A stretch of 64,000 bases of DNA from Amycolatopsis thermalba (GCF_003385215.1 NZ_PQHW01000017.1:16137-80136), one strand, 5' to 3'. Shown: positions 1 through 12,219, counted from the first letter of the stretch. A program made the numbers and translations. Notes: generated from the letters alone by a model not told the origin.

Positions 1-32
1 TTCGTGACCCTGATGGAGAAGAAGAGCCGCTG

Positions 33-33
<1 letters not shown>
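1..33 (+). CDS. carA: carbamoyl-phosphate synthase small subunit, 3' tip
   Basis: Only the last ten codons ([10 protein letters not shown]) and the TGA stop are in the window. The frame ends one base into the carB start (TGATG), the overlap expected of carA-carB. The identity rests on that position directly before carB and on the typical actinobacterial order pyrR-pyrB-pyrC-carA-carB-pyrF. CarA is the glutamine amidotransferase subunit that feeds ammonia to CarB, but no catalytic residue is visible here. Confidence 0.75.
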
Positions 34-3347
<3,314 letters not shown>

Positions 3348-3360
3348 GGGGGGCCAAGGC

Positions 3361-4176
3361 GTGAGCGTGACGGGCTTCGGCGCCCGGCTGGTGGAGGCGG
3401 TCGCCGCGCGCGGGAACCTGTGCGCGGGGATCGACCCCCACCCCGGCCTGCTCGACGCCTGGGGCCTGGACCGCGATCCGGGCGGGCTGGAGAAGTTCGC
3501 CCTGACGGCGGTTGACGTCCTCGCCGAGGAGGTCTCAGTCGTCAAGCCCCAGTCGGCCTTCTTCGAGGCCTTCGGGCCGCCCGGGGTGGCCGTCCTGGCC
3601 CGCGTGGCCGAGCACGCCCGCGACCGCGGCGCGCTGGTCCTGCTGGACGTCAAACGGGGCGACATCGGGTCGACGATGGCCGCCTACACGGCGGCCTACC
3701 TGGGCCCGGACGCGCCGGTCCGGGCGGACGCGATCACCGTCTCGCCCTACCTCGGGTTCGGCTCGCTGGCGCCCGCGCTGGGCACCGGCGAGGGCCTGTT
3801 CGTGCTCGCCCGCACCTCCAACCCGGAGTCGGGCGCGCTGCAGAACGCGTTGCTGCCCAACGGAAAGACCGTCGCACAGTCGATTGTGGACGAGGCGGCC
3901 CGGTGCAACGCCGGCGCCGCCTCCCTCGGCGACGTCGGCGTCGTCGTGGGGGCCACCATCCCGGCCGGGGAACTCGACCTGACCGGGCTGAACGGGCCGG
4001 TCCTGGCGCCCGGTTTCGGGGCCCAGGGAGCCACCGTGGACGATCTTCGCCGCCTGTTCGGTGCGGACCTGCCGGGGGTGCTGCCCGCGTCGTCCAGGGA
4101 CGTTCTCAGGCACGGTCCGGACCCCGTCGCGCTGCGCGACGCGGTGCGCCGCACCCAGGCGAGTCTGACCGGATAG
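3361..4176 (+). CDS. pyrF: orotidine 5'-phosphate decarboxylase, type 2
   Basis: PyrF (271 aa) decarboxylates OMP to UMP, the last step of de novo pyrimidine synthesis. The catalytic cluster DVKRGDIGST places D96, K98 and D101 in the D-x-K-R-x-D arrangement of the long actinobacterial/archaeal-type (type 2) enzymes. The phosphate-binding stretch PVLAPGFGAQGA lies near residue 215. The GTG start is preceded by a purine-rich GAGGGGGGCCAAGG, a good ribosome site. It is the distal gene of the carA-carB-pyrF run; the next 118 bp carry the promoter for the nucleoid-protein gene. Confidence 0.96.
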   Translation: MSVTGFGARLVEAVAARGNLCAGIDPHPGLLDAWGLDRDPGGLEKFALTAVDVLAEEVSVVKPQSAFFEAFGPPGVAVLARVAEHARDRGALVLLDVKRGDIGSTMAAYTAAYLGPDAPVRADAITVSPYLGFGSLAPALGTGEGLFVLARTSNPESGALQNALLPNGKTVAQSIVDEAARCNAGAASLGDVGVVVGATIPAGELDLTGLNGPVLAPGFGAQGATVDDLRRLFGADLPGVLPASSRDVLRHGPDPVALRDAVRRTQASLTG

Positions 4177-4294
4177 CGCCAATATCAGGTCCCTGTCCCG
4201 GAACCGAGCGACCACCCCCCGCATTGTGGCCGGTGGCGCGGGGTGGGTACCGTCGCGTCACCCACCCAGAATTTTGAGTACTACGGAGGAAAAC

Positions 4295-4612
4295 GTGGCA
4301 CTTCCCCAGCTGACCGAGGAACAGCGCAAGGCGGCGCTGGAGAAGGCCGCTGCCGCTCGTCGTGCCCGCGCTGAGCTGAAGGAGCGCCTCAAGCGAGGCG
4401 GCACCACGCTCACCGACGTGCTGAAGCAGGCCGACGAGGACGAGGTTCTCGGCAAGATGAAGGTCTCCGCCCTGCTCGAAGCCCTCCCCGGCGTCGGCAA
4501 GGTGCGCGCTCAGCAGACCATGGAGCGCCTGGAGATCGCACCGAGCCGGCGGCTGCGCGGCCTTGGTGACCGGCAGCGCAAGGCGCTGCTGGCCGAGTTC
4601 AGCGGCGAGTGA
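4295..4612 (+). CDS. mihF: integration host factor, actinobacterial type (mIHF)
   Basis: A 105-residue basic protein beginning VALPQLTEEQRKAAL, with the helix-two-turn-helix core LLEALPGVGKVRAQQTMERL and the basic end LRGLGDRQRKALL. This is the mycobacterial/streptomycete IHF (sIHF) family, unrelated in sequence to proteobacterial IHF. These proteins bind and bend DNA and shape the nucleoid. I chose the GTG at 4295 because GGAGGA sits at 4285-4290 with ideal spacing and the protein matches the usual family length. The frame stays open further upstream, but that part is not conserved. Position between pyrF and gmk is conserved in actinobacteria. The stop overlaps the gmk start (GTGA). Confidence 0.95.
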   Translation: MALPQLTEEQRKAALEKAAAARRARAELKERLKRGGTTLTDVLKQADEDEVLGKMKVSALLEALPGVGKVRAQQTMERLEIAPSRRLRGLGDRQRKALLAEFSGE

Positions 4613-5286
4613 GCGACACCGGCAGCGACCGCGTCACCGGGGCCGGCGGGCATGCCGGCCCGGCGACGCACCGTGAGCCGGCTCCGGACCAGGCGCGACG
4701 TGGGTCCCGGAGCCGGCTCACGGTCGTCTCCGGCCCGTCCGGGGTCGGGAAGTCCAGCGTGGTCGGCGCGCTGCGCCGGCTGGACCCGGACATCTACTTC
4801 AGTGTTTCGGTGACCACGCGGGCGCCCCGCCCCGGCGAGGTCGACGGGGTGCACTACCACTTCATCGACCGCGCCACGTTCGACGCGATGGTCGCCGCGG
4901 GCGAGCTGCTCGAGCACGCCGAGTTCACCGGCAACTGCTACGGCACGCCCCGGGAACCGGTCGAGCGGGCGCTGGCCGAGGGCAGGCCCGCCGTGCTGGA
5001 GATCGAACTCCAGGGCGCGCGGCAGGTGCGCGCGGCCATGCCGGACGCCCGGCTGGTCATGCTCATGCCGCCGTCCTGGGACGAGCTGGTCGGCCGGCTC
5101 AAGGGCCGCGGCACCGAGGAGGAGACCGCCGTCACCGCCCGTCTCGCCGAGGCCGAGCGCGAGCTCGCCGCGGCGGGGGAGTTCGACGTGCGGCTGGTGA
5201 ACGCCGACGTCGGGGAAGCCGCGCGGCAGTTGTTAGACTTGCTGCGGGGAGACCACCGACTTCACGAACAGAACTCAGGAGCATAA
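4609..5286 (+). CDS. gmk: guanylate kinase
   Basis: Guanylate kinase (225 aa) phosphorylates GMP to GDP. The P-loop is GPSGVGKSS (K48), followed by the GMP-binding region [19 protein letters not shown]. The GTG start overlaps the mihF stop. The first ~35 residues are a Gly/Ala/Arg-rich extension without family conservation, encoded across a strong 17-bp inverted repeat (4671-4723). No other in-frame start exists between 4609 and the conserved core, so the extension is probably translated. rpoZ follows after 4 bp, so mihF-gmk-rpoZ-coaBC look co-transcribed. Confidence 0.96.
   Translation: MSDTGSDRVTGAGGHAGPATHREPAPDQARRGSRSRLTVVSGPSGVGKSSVVGALRRLDPDIYFSVSVTTRAPRPGEVDGVHYHFIDRATFDAMVAAGELLEHAEFTGNCYGTPREPVERALAEGRPAVLEIELQGARQVRAAMPDARLVMLMPPSWDELVGRLKGRGTEEETAVTARLAEAERELAAAGEFDVRLVNADVGEAARQLLDLLRGDHRLHEQNSGA
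4671..4723. repeat. 17-bp perfect inverted repeat inside 5' end of gmk
   Basis: The arm CCGTGAGCCGGCTCCGG (4671-4687) is perfectly repeated in reverse complement at 4707-4723, with a 19-nt loop. RNA from it would fold into a very stable hairpin just before the conserved kinase core. There is no T-run after it, so a classical intrinsic terminator is unlikely; an attenuator-like or translational role is inference only. Confidence 0.6.
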
Positions 5287-5290
5287 GCGC

Positions 5291-5563
5291 GTGACCGCAT
5301 CGCTCGGCATTTACGGCGAGGAACTCGAGGGCATCACCAACCCGCCGATCGACGACCTTCTGGCCAAGGTCAGCTCGAAGTACGCGCTGGTGATCTACGC
5401 CGCGAAGCGCGCTCGTCAGATCAACGACTACTACGCCCAGCTCGGCGAGGGGCTGCTCGAATACGTCGGCCCGCTCGTGGAGCCGGGCCCGCGGGAGAAG
5501 CCGCTGTCGATCGCGCTGCGCGAGATCCACGCCGGCCTGCTCGAGCACACCGAGGGTGAGTAA
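5291..5563 (+). CDS. rpoZ: RNA polymerase omega subunit
   Basis: Omega (90 aa) helps fold and hold the beta' subunit of RNA polymerase. The family signature [18 protein letters not shown] is at about residues 34-51, and the length is normal for actinobacteria. The GTG start is preceded by CAGGAGCATAAGCGC (AGGAG ribosome site). The stop overlaps coaBC by 8 bp, as in many actinomycetes. Confidence 0.96.
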   Translation: MTASLGIYGEELEGITNPPIDDLLAKVSSKYALVIYAAKRARQINDYYAQLGEGLLEYVGPLVEPGPREKPLSIALREIHAGLLEHTEGE

Positions 5564-6776
5564 ACCCCGCGTCGTGCTCGGGGTGGGCGGCGGGATCGCC
5601 GCCTACAAGGCCTGTGAGGTGCTGCGCGGGCTGACCGAGTCCGGTCACGACGTCCGCGTGGTGCCCACCGAGGCCGCGCTGAAGTTCGTCGGCGCGGCCA
5701 CCTTCGAGGCGCTGTCCGGCCACCCGGTGCACACCGGCGTGTTCACCGAGGTGGACCAGGTGCAGCACGTCCGCATCGGCAAGGAAGCGGACCTCGTGCT
5801 GGTCGACCCGGCGACCGCGGACCTGCTGGCCCGTGCGGCCCAGGGCCGTGCCGACGACCTGCTCACCGGCACGCTGCTCACCGCGCGCTGCCCGGTCGCC
5901 TTCTTCCCGGCGATGCACACCGAGATGTGGGAGCACCCGGCCACCCGGGACAACGTGGCGCTGCTGCGGTCCCGGGGCGCCGTGGTCACCGAACCCGCCG
6001 CGGGACGGCTCACCGGCGCCGACACCGGCAAGGGACGGCTGGCCGACCCGGCCGAGATCGTCGACCTCGCCCGCCTGCTGCTGGCCGCGCCCGCGGCGCT
6101 GCCGCGCGACCTGGAGGGCCTGCGCGTCGTCGTCTCCGCCGGCGGCACCCGCGAGCCGCTGGACCCGGTCCGCTACCTGGGCAACCGCTCGTCGGGCAAG
6201 CAGGGCTACGCGCTGGCCCGCGTCGCCGCGCAGCGGGGCGCCGAGGTCACGCTGGTGGCCGGCCACACCGTGGAGCTGCCCGAGCCGGCCGGCGCCGTGC
6301 TGCGGCGCGTGTCGACCGCCGAGCAGATGCGCGAGGCCGTCACCGAGGCCGCCAAGGAGGCGGACGTCGTCGTGATGGCCGCCGCCGTCGCCGATTTTCG
6401 TCCCGCGAGCCGATCCGGCCACAAAATCAAGAAAACGGACGACCAGCCCGATCCGGTCATCACGCTTTCCCGGAATCCGGACATTCTCGCGGAACTGGTC
6501 ACGAATCGATTGCCGGGACAGGTCATCGTCGGTTTCGCCGCGGAAACGGGTGACGAGCGCGGTAGCGTACTCGACCACGGCCGTGCCAAACTGCGGCGCA
6601 AGGGCTGTGACCTGCTGGTTCTCAACGCCGTCGGGGATGGAAGGGCGTTCGAGGTCGAGGAGAACGGCGGCTGGCTGCTGGCCGCCGACGGCACCGAGCG
6701 GCCCATCCCGCTGGGCTCCAAAGCGCAACTGGCGGCCGCGGTGTGGGACGCCGTCGGGGAATTCATCAGGCACTGA
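5556..6776 (+). CDS. coaBC: bifunctional phosphopantothenoylcysteine decarboxylase / phosphopantothenate-cysteine ligase
   Basis: CoaBC (406 aa) performs two consecutive steps of coenzyme A synthesis. The N-terminal half is the FMN-dependent decarboxylase: [18 protein letters not shown] at the start, HVRI with the proposed catalytic His, and the PAMHTEMW substrate clamp (PAMNTxMW in many bacteria; His in place of Asn is common in actinobacteria as far as I recall). The C-terminal half is the CTP-dependent ligase, with [15 protein letters not shown] and [10 protein letters not shown] near residue 195 and AAAVADFRP near 275. It starts inside the end of rpoZ and is the last gene of this run; metK has its own promoter 50 bp on. 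Confidence 0.96.
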   Translation: MSKPRVVLGVGGGIAAYKACEVLRGLTESGHDVRVVPTEAALKFVGAATFEALSGHPVHTGVFTEVDQVQHVRIGKEADLVLVDPATADLLARAAQGRADDLLTGTLLTARCPVAFFPAMHTEMWEHPATRDNVALLRSRGAVVTEPAAGRLTGADTGKGRLADPAEIVDLARLLLAAPAALPRDLEGLRVVVSAGGTREPLDPVRYLGNRSSGKQGYALARVAAQRGAEVTLVAGHTVELPEPAGAVLRRVSTAEQMREAVTEAAKEADVVVMAAAVADFRPASRSGHKIKKTDDQPDPVITLSRNPDILAELVTNRLPGQVIVGFAAETGDERGSVLDHGRAKLRRKGCDLLVLNAVGDGRAFEVEENGGWLLAADGTERPIPLGSKAQLAAAVWDAVGEFIRH

Positions 6777-6786
6777 CCGGCGCGCC

Positions 6787-6792
6787 TAGTCT
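6787..6792 (+). promoter_or_regulatory. -10 box of the metK promoter
   Basis: TAGTCT matches the TANNNT actinobacterial -10 element and lies 32 nt before the metK GTG, inside the short coaBC-metK gap. Transcription would start near 6799, giving a ~25-nt leader with a GGAGGG-like purine run. I see no SAM-riboswitch-like structure in so short a leader. Confidence 0.45.
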
Positions 6793-6824
6793 GGACGCCG
6801 GAGGGACAGAAGAGTTGATGGGAT

Positions 6825-8036
6825 GTGAGCGTGGTGACCGCGTCTAACCGCAGGTTGTTCACTTCGGAGTCGGTGACCGAGGGGCACCCGGACAAGATCT
6901 GTGACGCCATCAGCGACTCGATCCTGGACGCCCTCCTGGCCAAGGACCCGCGCTCCCGCGTCGCCGTGGAGACGCTGATCACCACCGGGCAGGTGCACGT
7001 CGCCGGCGAGGTGACCACCGAGGCCTACGCCGACATCCCGACGATCGTGCGCGAGCGGATCCTCGACATCGGCTACGACTCCTCCGCCAAGGGCTTCGAC
7101 GGCAACTCGTGCGGCGTGAACGTCGCGATCGGCGCGCAGTCCCCGGACATCGCGCAGGGCGTGGACACCGCCTACGAGTCGCGCGTGGAGAACGCGATCG
7201 ACGAGATCGACCGGCAGGGCGCCGGCGACCAGGGCCTGATGTTCGGCTACGCGTGCTCCGACACGCCCGAGCTGATGCCGCTGCCGATCGCGCTGGCCCA
7301 CCGCCTGTCCCGCCGGCTGGCCCGGGTGCGCAAGGACGGCGTGCTGCCCTACCTGCGCCCGGACGGAAAGACCCAGGTCACCATCGAGTACGCCGGCGAC
7401 CAGCCGGTGCGGCTGGACACCGTCGTCGTGTCCACCCAGCACGCCGACGGGATCGACCTGGACACCATGCTCGGCGTCGACGTGCGCGAGCAGGTCGTGA
7501 TGCCCGAGCTGAACGAGATCCAGCTCGACCACAGCGACGTGAAGCTGCTGGTCAACCCCACCGGGCGGTTCGTGATCGGCGGCCCGATGGGCGACGCCGG
7601 GCTGACCGGCCGCAAGATCATCGTGGACACCTACGGCGGCATGGCCCGCCACGGTGGTGGCGCGTTCTCCGGCAAGGACCCGTCGAAGGTGGACCGCTCC
7701 GCGGCCTACGCGATGCGCTGGGTCGCCAAGAACGTCGTCGCCGCGGGCCTGGCCGGGCGGATCGAGGTGCAGGTCGCCTACGCGATCGGCAAGGCCTCGC
7801 CGGTCGGCCTGTTCGTGGAGACCTTCGGCACCGAGACGGTCGACCCGGCCAAGATCCAGGCCGCGATCACCGAGGTGTTCGACCTGCGTCCCGCCGCGAT
7901 CATCCGCGACCTGGACCTGCTGCACCCGATCTACGCCGCGACCGCCGCGTACGGCCACTTCGGCCGCACCGACGTCAAGCTGCCGTGGGAGAACACCGAC
8001 CGCGCCGACGCGCTGCGCTCCCTCGCCGGGGCCTGA
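6825..8036 (+). CDS. metK: S-adenosylmethionine synthetase
   Basis: MetK (403 aa) makes S-adenosylmethionine from methionine and ATP. The ATP/methionine motif GHPDKICD is at residues 20-27, [12 protein letters not shown] near residue 131, and the P-loop-like [19 protein letters not shown] near 280. Length and motifs are canonical. The start is uncertain within a few codons (GTG at 6825 or 6831). It is followed after 30 bp by priA, the order seen in other actinobacteria. Confidence 0.98.
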   Translation: MSVVTASNRRLFTSESVTEGHPDKICDAISDSILDALLAKDPRSRVAVETLITTGQVHVAGEVTTEAYADIPTIVRERILDIGYDSSAKGFDGNSCGVNVAIGAQSPDIAQGVDTAYESRVENAIDEIDRQGAGDQGLMFGYACSDTPELMPLPIALAHRLSRRLARVRKDGVLPYLRPDGKTQVTIEYAGDQPVRLDTVVVSTQHADGIDLDTMLGVDVREQVVMPELNEIQLDHSDVKLLVNPTGRFVIGGPMGDAGLTGRKIIVDTYGGMARHGGGAFSGKDPSKVDRSAAYAMRWVAKNVVAAGLAGRIEVQVAYAIGKASPVGLFVETFGTETVDPAKIQAAITEVFDLRPAAIIRDLDLLHPIYAATAAYGHFGRTDVKLPWENTDRADALRSLAGA

Positions 8037-8066
8037 GCCCCGGGACGCGTCTGGTAGAGAACAAGC

Positions 8067-10130
8067 GTGACCTCTTCCGACGCGCTCTGGGACCTCCCCG
8101 CGCCCCCGAAACGGGCCGCGGCGAAGCGTCCACCGTCCCGGAAGGGGCAGCAGAAGCCGGCGGAGCACGACCCGGTCGCCCGCGTCGTCGTGGACGTGCC
8201 GCTGGCGCACCTGGACCGCACGTTCGACTACCAGGTGCCGGACAAGCTGGACGCCGACGCGGTGCCCGGCTGCCGGGTGCGGGTGCGGTTCGCCGGGCAG
8301 CTCGTTGACGGGTTCCTCGTCGAGCGCGCGTCGACCACCGAGCACAAGGGGCGGCTGGCGTTCCTGGAGCGGGTCACCTCGCCCGAGCCAGTGCTGTCCC
8401 CGACGCTGTACGCGCTGGCCCGCCGCGTCGCCGACCACTACGGCGGCACCCTCATGGACGTGCTGCGGCTGGCGATCCCGCCCCGGCACGCCAAGGCCGA
8501 GTCCGAGCCCGCCCGGGAGCGCGCCGAGGTGACCGAGGCGCCTCCGGTGACGGCGTGGCAGCGGTACCAGTTCGGGGAGTCGTTCACCGACGCGGTGCGG
8601 GCCGCACGGCAGGCGCACGCGGTGTGGCAGGCGCTGCCGGGGGAGGACTGGCCGGCAAGGCTGGCCGAACTGGCGGCTCTCGCCGCCGCCAGTGGCCGGG
8701 GCGTGTTGCTGGTGGTGCCCGACCACCGTGATCTGACGCGGGTGCACGACGCCTGCGTGCGGGTGGCGGGGGCCGGCGCCGTGGTCGCGTTGTCCGCCGA
8801 CACCGGGCCGGCCGAGCGGTACCGGCGGTGGCTCGCGGTGTCCCGGGGAGCGGTGCCGATCGTGGTCGGGACCCGCGCGGCGATGTTCGCGCCGGTCGCC
8901 GACCCCGGGCTGTTCGTGGTGTGGGACGACGGCGACGACCTGCACGCCGACCCGCACATGCCCTACCCGCAGGTGCGGGACGTGCTGGCGTTGCGGGCGC
9001 ACGCCCAGGGCGCGTCGTTCGTGGCCGGCGGGTTCGCCCGGACCGCGGAAGCCCAGCTGCTGGTCGAAACCCGGTGGGCGCATCCGATCACCGGATCGCG
9101 GGACGAGCTGCGGAAAGCGGCGCCGCGGGTGACCCCGGTCGGGGAGGACTTCGACGTGGCGCGCGACGAGGCGGCGCGCGTGGCCCGGTTGCCGTCGGTG
9201 GCGTTCGAGGCCGCGCGGCAGTCGCTGTCCGCGGGGGCGCCGGTGCTGGTGCAGGTGCCCCGGCGCGGCTACGTGCCCGCGCTGGCGTGCGCGCAGTGCC
9301 GCACCCCCGCGCACTGCCGCAGGTGCGCCGGTCCGCTCGGGCTGTCGGGCGGGGCGGGCGCGGACGTGGCGCACCCGCCGAGCTGCCGGTGGTGCGGCAC
9401 GCCGGAGGCGCATTTCCGGTGCCCGGCCTGTGGTTCGGCGCGGCTGCGGGCCGTGGTCGTCGGCGCGAAGCGGACCGCCGAGGAGCTGGGCGGGGCCTTC
9501 CCGGGGGTGCCGGTGCGGACGTCGGGGGCGCGGGAGGTGCTGGCGACCGTGCCCGGGCGGCCGGCGCTGGTGGTCTGCACACCCGGCGCGGAGCCGGTGG
9601 CCGAGGGCGGGTACGGCGCGGCGCTGCTGCTGGACGGCTGGGCGTTGCTGGGTCGGCAGGACCTGCGGGCGGCGGAGGAGACGCTGCGGCGGTGGATGGC
9701 GGCGGCGGCCCTGGTGCGGCCGTCGTCGGTGGGCGGCCGGGTGGTCGTCGGCGCGGAGGCCCCGCTGGCGCCGGTGCAGGCCCTGGTCCGCTGGGACCCG
9801 GCCTGGCACGCCGAGCGGGAACTGGCGGAGCGGCGCGAGCTGGGGTTCCCGCCGGTGGTGCGGATGGCGAGCGTGGAGGGCACCCCCGAGGCGGTGGCGG
9901 CGCTGCTGGCGGAGACGGAGCTCCCGCCGTCGGCGGAGGTCCTGGGCCCGGTGCCGCTGACCGAGCCCGACGAGGAGGGCCGCTCCGAGCGGGAGCGCGC
10001 CCTGATCCGCGTCCCCCGCGGCGAGGGCCGGGCGCTGGCGTCCTGCCTGGCCGCGGTGCAGGCGGTACGCGCCGCGCGGAAGGAAACCGCGGCGGTGCGC
10101 ATCCAGCTGGACCCGCTGGCGCTGATCTGA
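8067..10130 (+). CDS. priA: primosomal protein N' (PriA), helicase-degenerate
   Basis: A 687-residue PriA relative. The N-terminal 3'-DNA-end-binding domain reads VVVDVPLAHLDRTFDYQVP, and a middle zinc-binding insert has paired cysteines (LACAQCRTPAHCRRC, CRWCG, CPACG). The place where PriA helicases carry the Walker A GSGKTEVY motif is occupied here by LPGEDWPARLAELAAL, and no DEAH box is recognisable. It should therefore bind DNA but not unwind it, as noted for actinobacterial PriA in general. The position after metK and before fmt (here separated by ggt) supports the call. A weak -10 (TAGAGA, 8055-8060) lies 6 nt before the GTG. Confidence 0.9.
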   Translation: MTSSDALWDLPAPPKRAAAKRPPSRKGQQKPAEHDPVARVVVDVPLAHLDRTFDYQVPDKLDADAVPGCRVRVRFAGQLVDGFLVERASTTEHKGRLAFLERVTSPEPVLSPTLYALARRVADHYGGTLMDVLRLAIPPRHAKAESEPARERAEVTEAPPVTAWQRYQFGESFTDAVRAARQAHAVWQALPGEDWPARLAELAALAAASGRGVLLVVPDHRDLTRVHDACVRVAGAGAVVALSADTGPAERYRRWLAVSRGAVPIVVGTRAAMFAPVADPGLFVVWDDGDDLHADPHMPYPQVRDVLALRAHAQGASFVAGGFARTAEAQLLVETRWAHPITGSRDELRKAAPRVTPVGEDFDVARDEAARVARLPSVAFEAARQSLSAGAPVLVQVPRRGYVPALACAQCRTPAHCRRCAGPLGLSGGAGADVAHPPSCRWCGTPEAHFRCPACGSARLRAVVVGAKRTAEELGGAFPGVPVRTSGAREVLATVPGRPALVVCTPGAEPVAEGGYGAALLLDGWALLGRQDLRAAEETLRRWMAAAALVRPSSVGGRVVVGAEAPLAPVQALVRWDPAWHAERELAERRELGFPPVVRMASVEGTPEAVAALLAETELPPSAEVLGPVPLTEPDEEGRSERERALIRVPRGEGRALASCLAAVQAVRAARKETAAVRIQLDPLALI

Positions 10131-10180
10131 CGCCCGGCGAAGCCACCCGTCCTCCGGTTGAGCGCGGGGCCGGAACCGGG

Positions 10181-10193
10181 CAGACTGCCGGAA
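10181..10193 (+). promoter_or_regulatory. leaderless promoter (-10 CAGACT) of the gamma-glutamyltransferase gene
   Basis: CAGACT at 10181-10186, a TAGACT variant, is separated from the ATG at 10194 by exactly 7 nt. This spacing puts the transcription start on the start codon. The same layout recurs at several genes in the window, which supports choosing this ATG. Confidence 0.5.
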
Positions 10194-11969
10194 ATGCGGA
10201 CTCTGCGTGCTCTCGCGGTTCTCGTCAGTGCGGTCCTGCTCGCCCCGGGCGTGGCGTACGCCGAGCAGGCCCCGCCGAAACAGCCCGTCGCGATCGGGTT
10301 CGGGGGTGCGGTCGCCAGCATCGACGCCGACGCCACCGCCATCGGCACCCGGGTTCTGGCCGACGGCGGCAACGCGGTCGACGCGGCCGTCGCCACCGCC
10401 GCGGCCCTCGGCGTCACCGACCCGTTCTCGGCCGGCATCGGCGGCGGCGGGTTCTTCGTCTACTACGACGCCCGCACCCGCCAGGTGCACACCCTCGACG
10501 GCCGGGAGACCGCGCCCGCCTCCGCCGACGAGAACCTCTTCGTCGAGAACGGTGAGCCGATCCCGTTCGACGAGGCCGTCACCAGCGGCCTGTCCGTCGG
10601 CGTCCCGGGCACGCCCGCCACCTGGCAGGACGCGCTGCGCAAGTGGGGCACCCGGTCGCTGAACCAGATGCTGCGCCCCGCCGCGCGTCTGGCCCGCGAC
10701 GGCTTCACCGTGGACCAGACGTTCCACACGCAGATCGCCGGCAACGCGGAGCGCTTCTCCGCGTTCCCGAGCACGCGCGAGCTGTACCTGCCCGGCGGCG
10801 CGCCGCCCGCGGTCGGCAGCACGTTCACCAACCCGGACCTCGCGGCCACCTACGAAACGCTCGCCCGCCAGGGCGCCCGCGCGCTCTACCGCGGCCCGAT
10901 CGCCGACGAGATCGCCGCGACCGTGCAGCAGCCGCCGGTCGATCCGGCCGCCGGGCTGAACGTCCGGCCCGGCAAGCTCACCACCGACGACATCGCCGCC
11001 TACCGCACCATCGAGCGGGAACCCACCCACACGCGCTACCGAGGCCTGGACGTCTACGGCATGCCGGCGCCGTCCTCGGGCGGTCTCACGGTCGGCGAGG
11101 CGCTGAACATCCTGGAGAACTTCGACGTCGCCCGCTTCGGCGAGGCCGACTACCTGCACCACTTCCTGGAGGCCAGCCGTCTGGCCTTCGCCGACCGCAA
11201 CCGGTGGATCGGCGACCCGGCGTTCGTCGACGTGCCCGCCCGTCAGCTGCTCAGCCAGCGGTTCGCGGACAGTCGCGCGTGCCTGATCGACCCGGACCGC
11301 GCGGCCGTGGGCACCGTTGCCGCCGGGGACCCGCGCCATCCGCAGCCGTGCGCGGCGGGTGCCGCGGCGCCGACCCCGTACGAGGGCGAGAACACCACGC
11401 ACCTGACCGTCGCCGACAGGTGGGGCAACGTGGTCGCCTACACGCTGACCATCGAGCAGGAGGGCGGCAGCGGCATCGTGGTGCCCGGCCGCGGTTTCCT
11501 GCTGAACAACGAGCTGACCGACTTCTCCTTCACCCCGGTCACCCCGGGCGTGCCCGACCCGAACCTGCCCGGCCCCGGCAAGCGCCCGCGGTCGTCGATG
11601 GCGCCGACGATCGTCCTGGAGCACGGCAAGCCGCTGCTGGCCGCCGGTTCGCCCGGTGGGGCGTCGATCATCACCACGGTGCTGCAGGTGCTGCTCGGCA
11701 GGCTGGACCGCGGGCTGACCCTGGAGGAGGCGATCGCCGCGCCGCGGGCCTCGCAGCGCAACTCCGGGCCCGCCCAGGTCGAGCCGGCGTTCCTCGCGCT
11801 GCGGGAATCGTCCGACCTGCGGGCGCGGGGCCAGCTGTTCTCGACGTCCCCGGCCGAGATCGGCGCCGCCACCGGCGTGGAGCGCCTGCCGGACGGCCGC
11901 TGGCTGGCCGCCGCCGAACCGGTGCGCCGTGGCGGCGGAGCCGCGCAGGTGGTGCACCCGGCACCCTGA
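10194..11969 (+). CDS. ggt: secreted gamma-glutamyltransferase
   Basis: GGT (591 aa) hydrolyses or transfers the gamma-glutamyl group of glutathione-like substrates. It is made as one chain that cleaves itself. A signal peptide is evident: MRTLRALAVLVSAVLLAPG, then VAYAEQ with cleavage after AYA. The autoprocessing site is ENTTHLT, with the predicted nucleophile T401. The active-site loop GGSGIVVPGRGFLLNNEL and the oxyanion/glycine stretch RPRSSMAPTIV follow. The ATG at 10194 is chosen because it starts the signal peptide and sits 7 nt after a -10 box. It stands alone between priA and a repeat array. Confidence 0.93.
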   Translation: MRTLRALAVLVSAVLLAPGVAYAEQAPPKQPVAIGFGGAVASIDADATAIGTRVLADGGNAVDAAVATAAALGVTDPFSAGIGGGGFFVYYDARTRQVHTLDGRETAPASADENLFVENGEPIPFDEAVTSGLSVGVPGTPATWQDALRKWGTRSLNQMLRPAARLARDGFTVDQTFHTQIAGNAERFSAFPSTRELYLPGGAPPAVGSTFTNPDLAATYETLARQGARALYRGPIADEIAATVQQPPVDPAAGLNVRPGKLTTDDIAAYRTIEREPTHTRYRGLDVYGMPAPSSGGLTVGEALNILENFDVARFGEADYLHHFLEASRLAFADRNRWIGDPAFVDVPARQLLSQRFADSRACLIDPDRAAVGTVAAGDPRHPQPCAAGAAAPTPYEGENTTHLTVADRWGNVVAYTLTIEQEGGSGIVVPGRGFLLNNELTDFSFTPVTPGVPDPNLPGPGKRPRSSMAPTIVLEHGKPLLAAGSPGGASIITTVLQVLLGRLDRGLTLEEAIAAPRASQRNSGPAQVEPAFLALRESSDLRARGQLFSTSPAEIGAATGVERLPDGRWLAAAEPVRRGGGAAQVVHPAP

Positions 11970-11993
11970 GCGCGGATGTCACGCCCGCGAACG

Positions 11994-12180
11994 CGGAACT
12001 CACGCGCGTGAGCGTGGGACTCGCGCGCGTGAGCGTGGGACTCGCGCCGGGCGCGAGTTGAACACTCGGGCGCGCGTGTCCCACGTTCCGGCGCGCGAGT
12101 TGAACACTCGGGCGCGCGTGTCCCACGTTCCGGCGCGCGAGTTGAACACTCGGGCGCGCGAGTTCCACGTTCCGGCGCGT
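11994..12180. repeat. 21-bp repeat array A, head-to-head
   Basis: Behind ggt lie about ten copies of a 21-bp unit. To the left of about 12050 the units read as GTGAGCGTGGGACTCGCGC. To the right they read in the opposite sense as GCGCGAGTTGAACACTCGG alternating with GCGCGTGTCCCACGTTCCG, so the right half also has a clear 42-bp period (GCGCGAGTTG at 12051, 12093 and 12135). The two orientations meet at GCGCCGGGCGC, so a transcript could fold into a long imperfect hairpin. The same unit occurs at three other gene ends in this window. A termination role is inferred from position. Confidence 0.8.
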
Positions 12181-12213
12181 GATCCGGCCGGGCGGGGCGC
12201 CGGGGCCGGTCAC

Positions 12214-12219
12214 TAGACT
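12214..12219 (+). promoter_or_regulatory. -10 box (TAGACT) upstream of fmt
   Basis: TAGACT ends 7 nt before an ATG at 12227, which places transcription initiation on that ATG. This ATG opens a 12-codon frame, not fmt itself; fmt begins at that frame's stop. Confidence 0.5.

Noticed and set aside
6793..6824. SAM riboswitch before metK; likewise an FMN riboswitch before ribE/ribBA
   Set aside because: The leaders are far too short (about 25 nt before metK, and gene overlaps in the rib cluster) to hold either aptamer.
6786..11957. A minus-strand open frame of more than 1700 codons opposite metK, priA and ggt
   Set aside because: It is an artefact of high GC with G/C at third positions of the genes on the other strand. 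Its translation is Arg/Gly/Ala/Val/His-rich with no domain, and it runs across three well-supported genes.
11994..12180. CRISPR array
   Set aside because: The 42-bp period has no unique spacers; both 21-bp halves are versions of the same unit. No cas genes are near.
11929..12216. A protein of heptad repeats (ARERGTR units) encoded by array A, and similar frames in arrays B and D
   Set aside because: The 21-bp period automatically gives a 7-residue repeat in any open frame. There is no start signal, and the units switch orientation inside the array.
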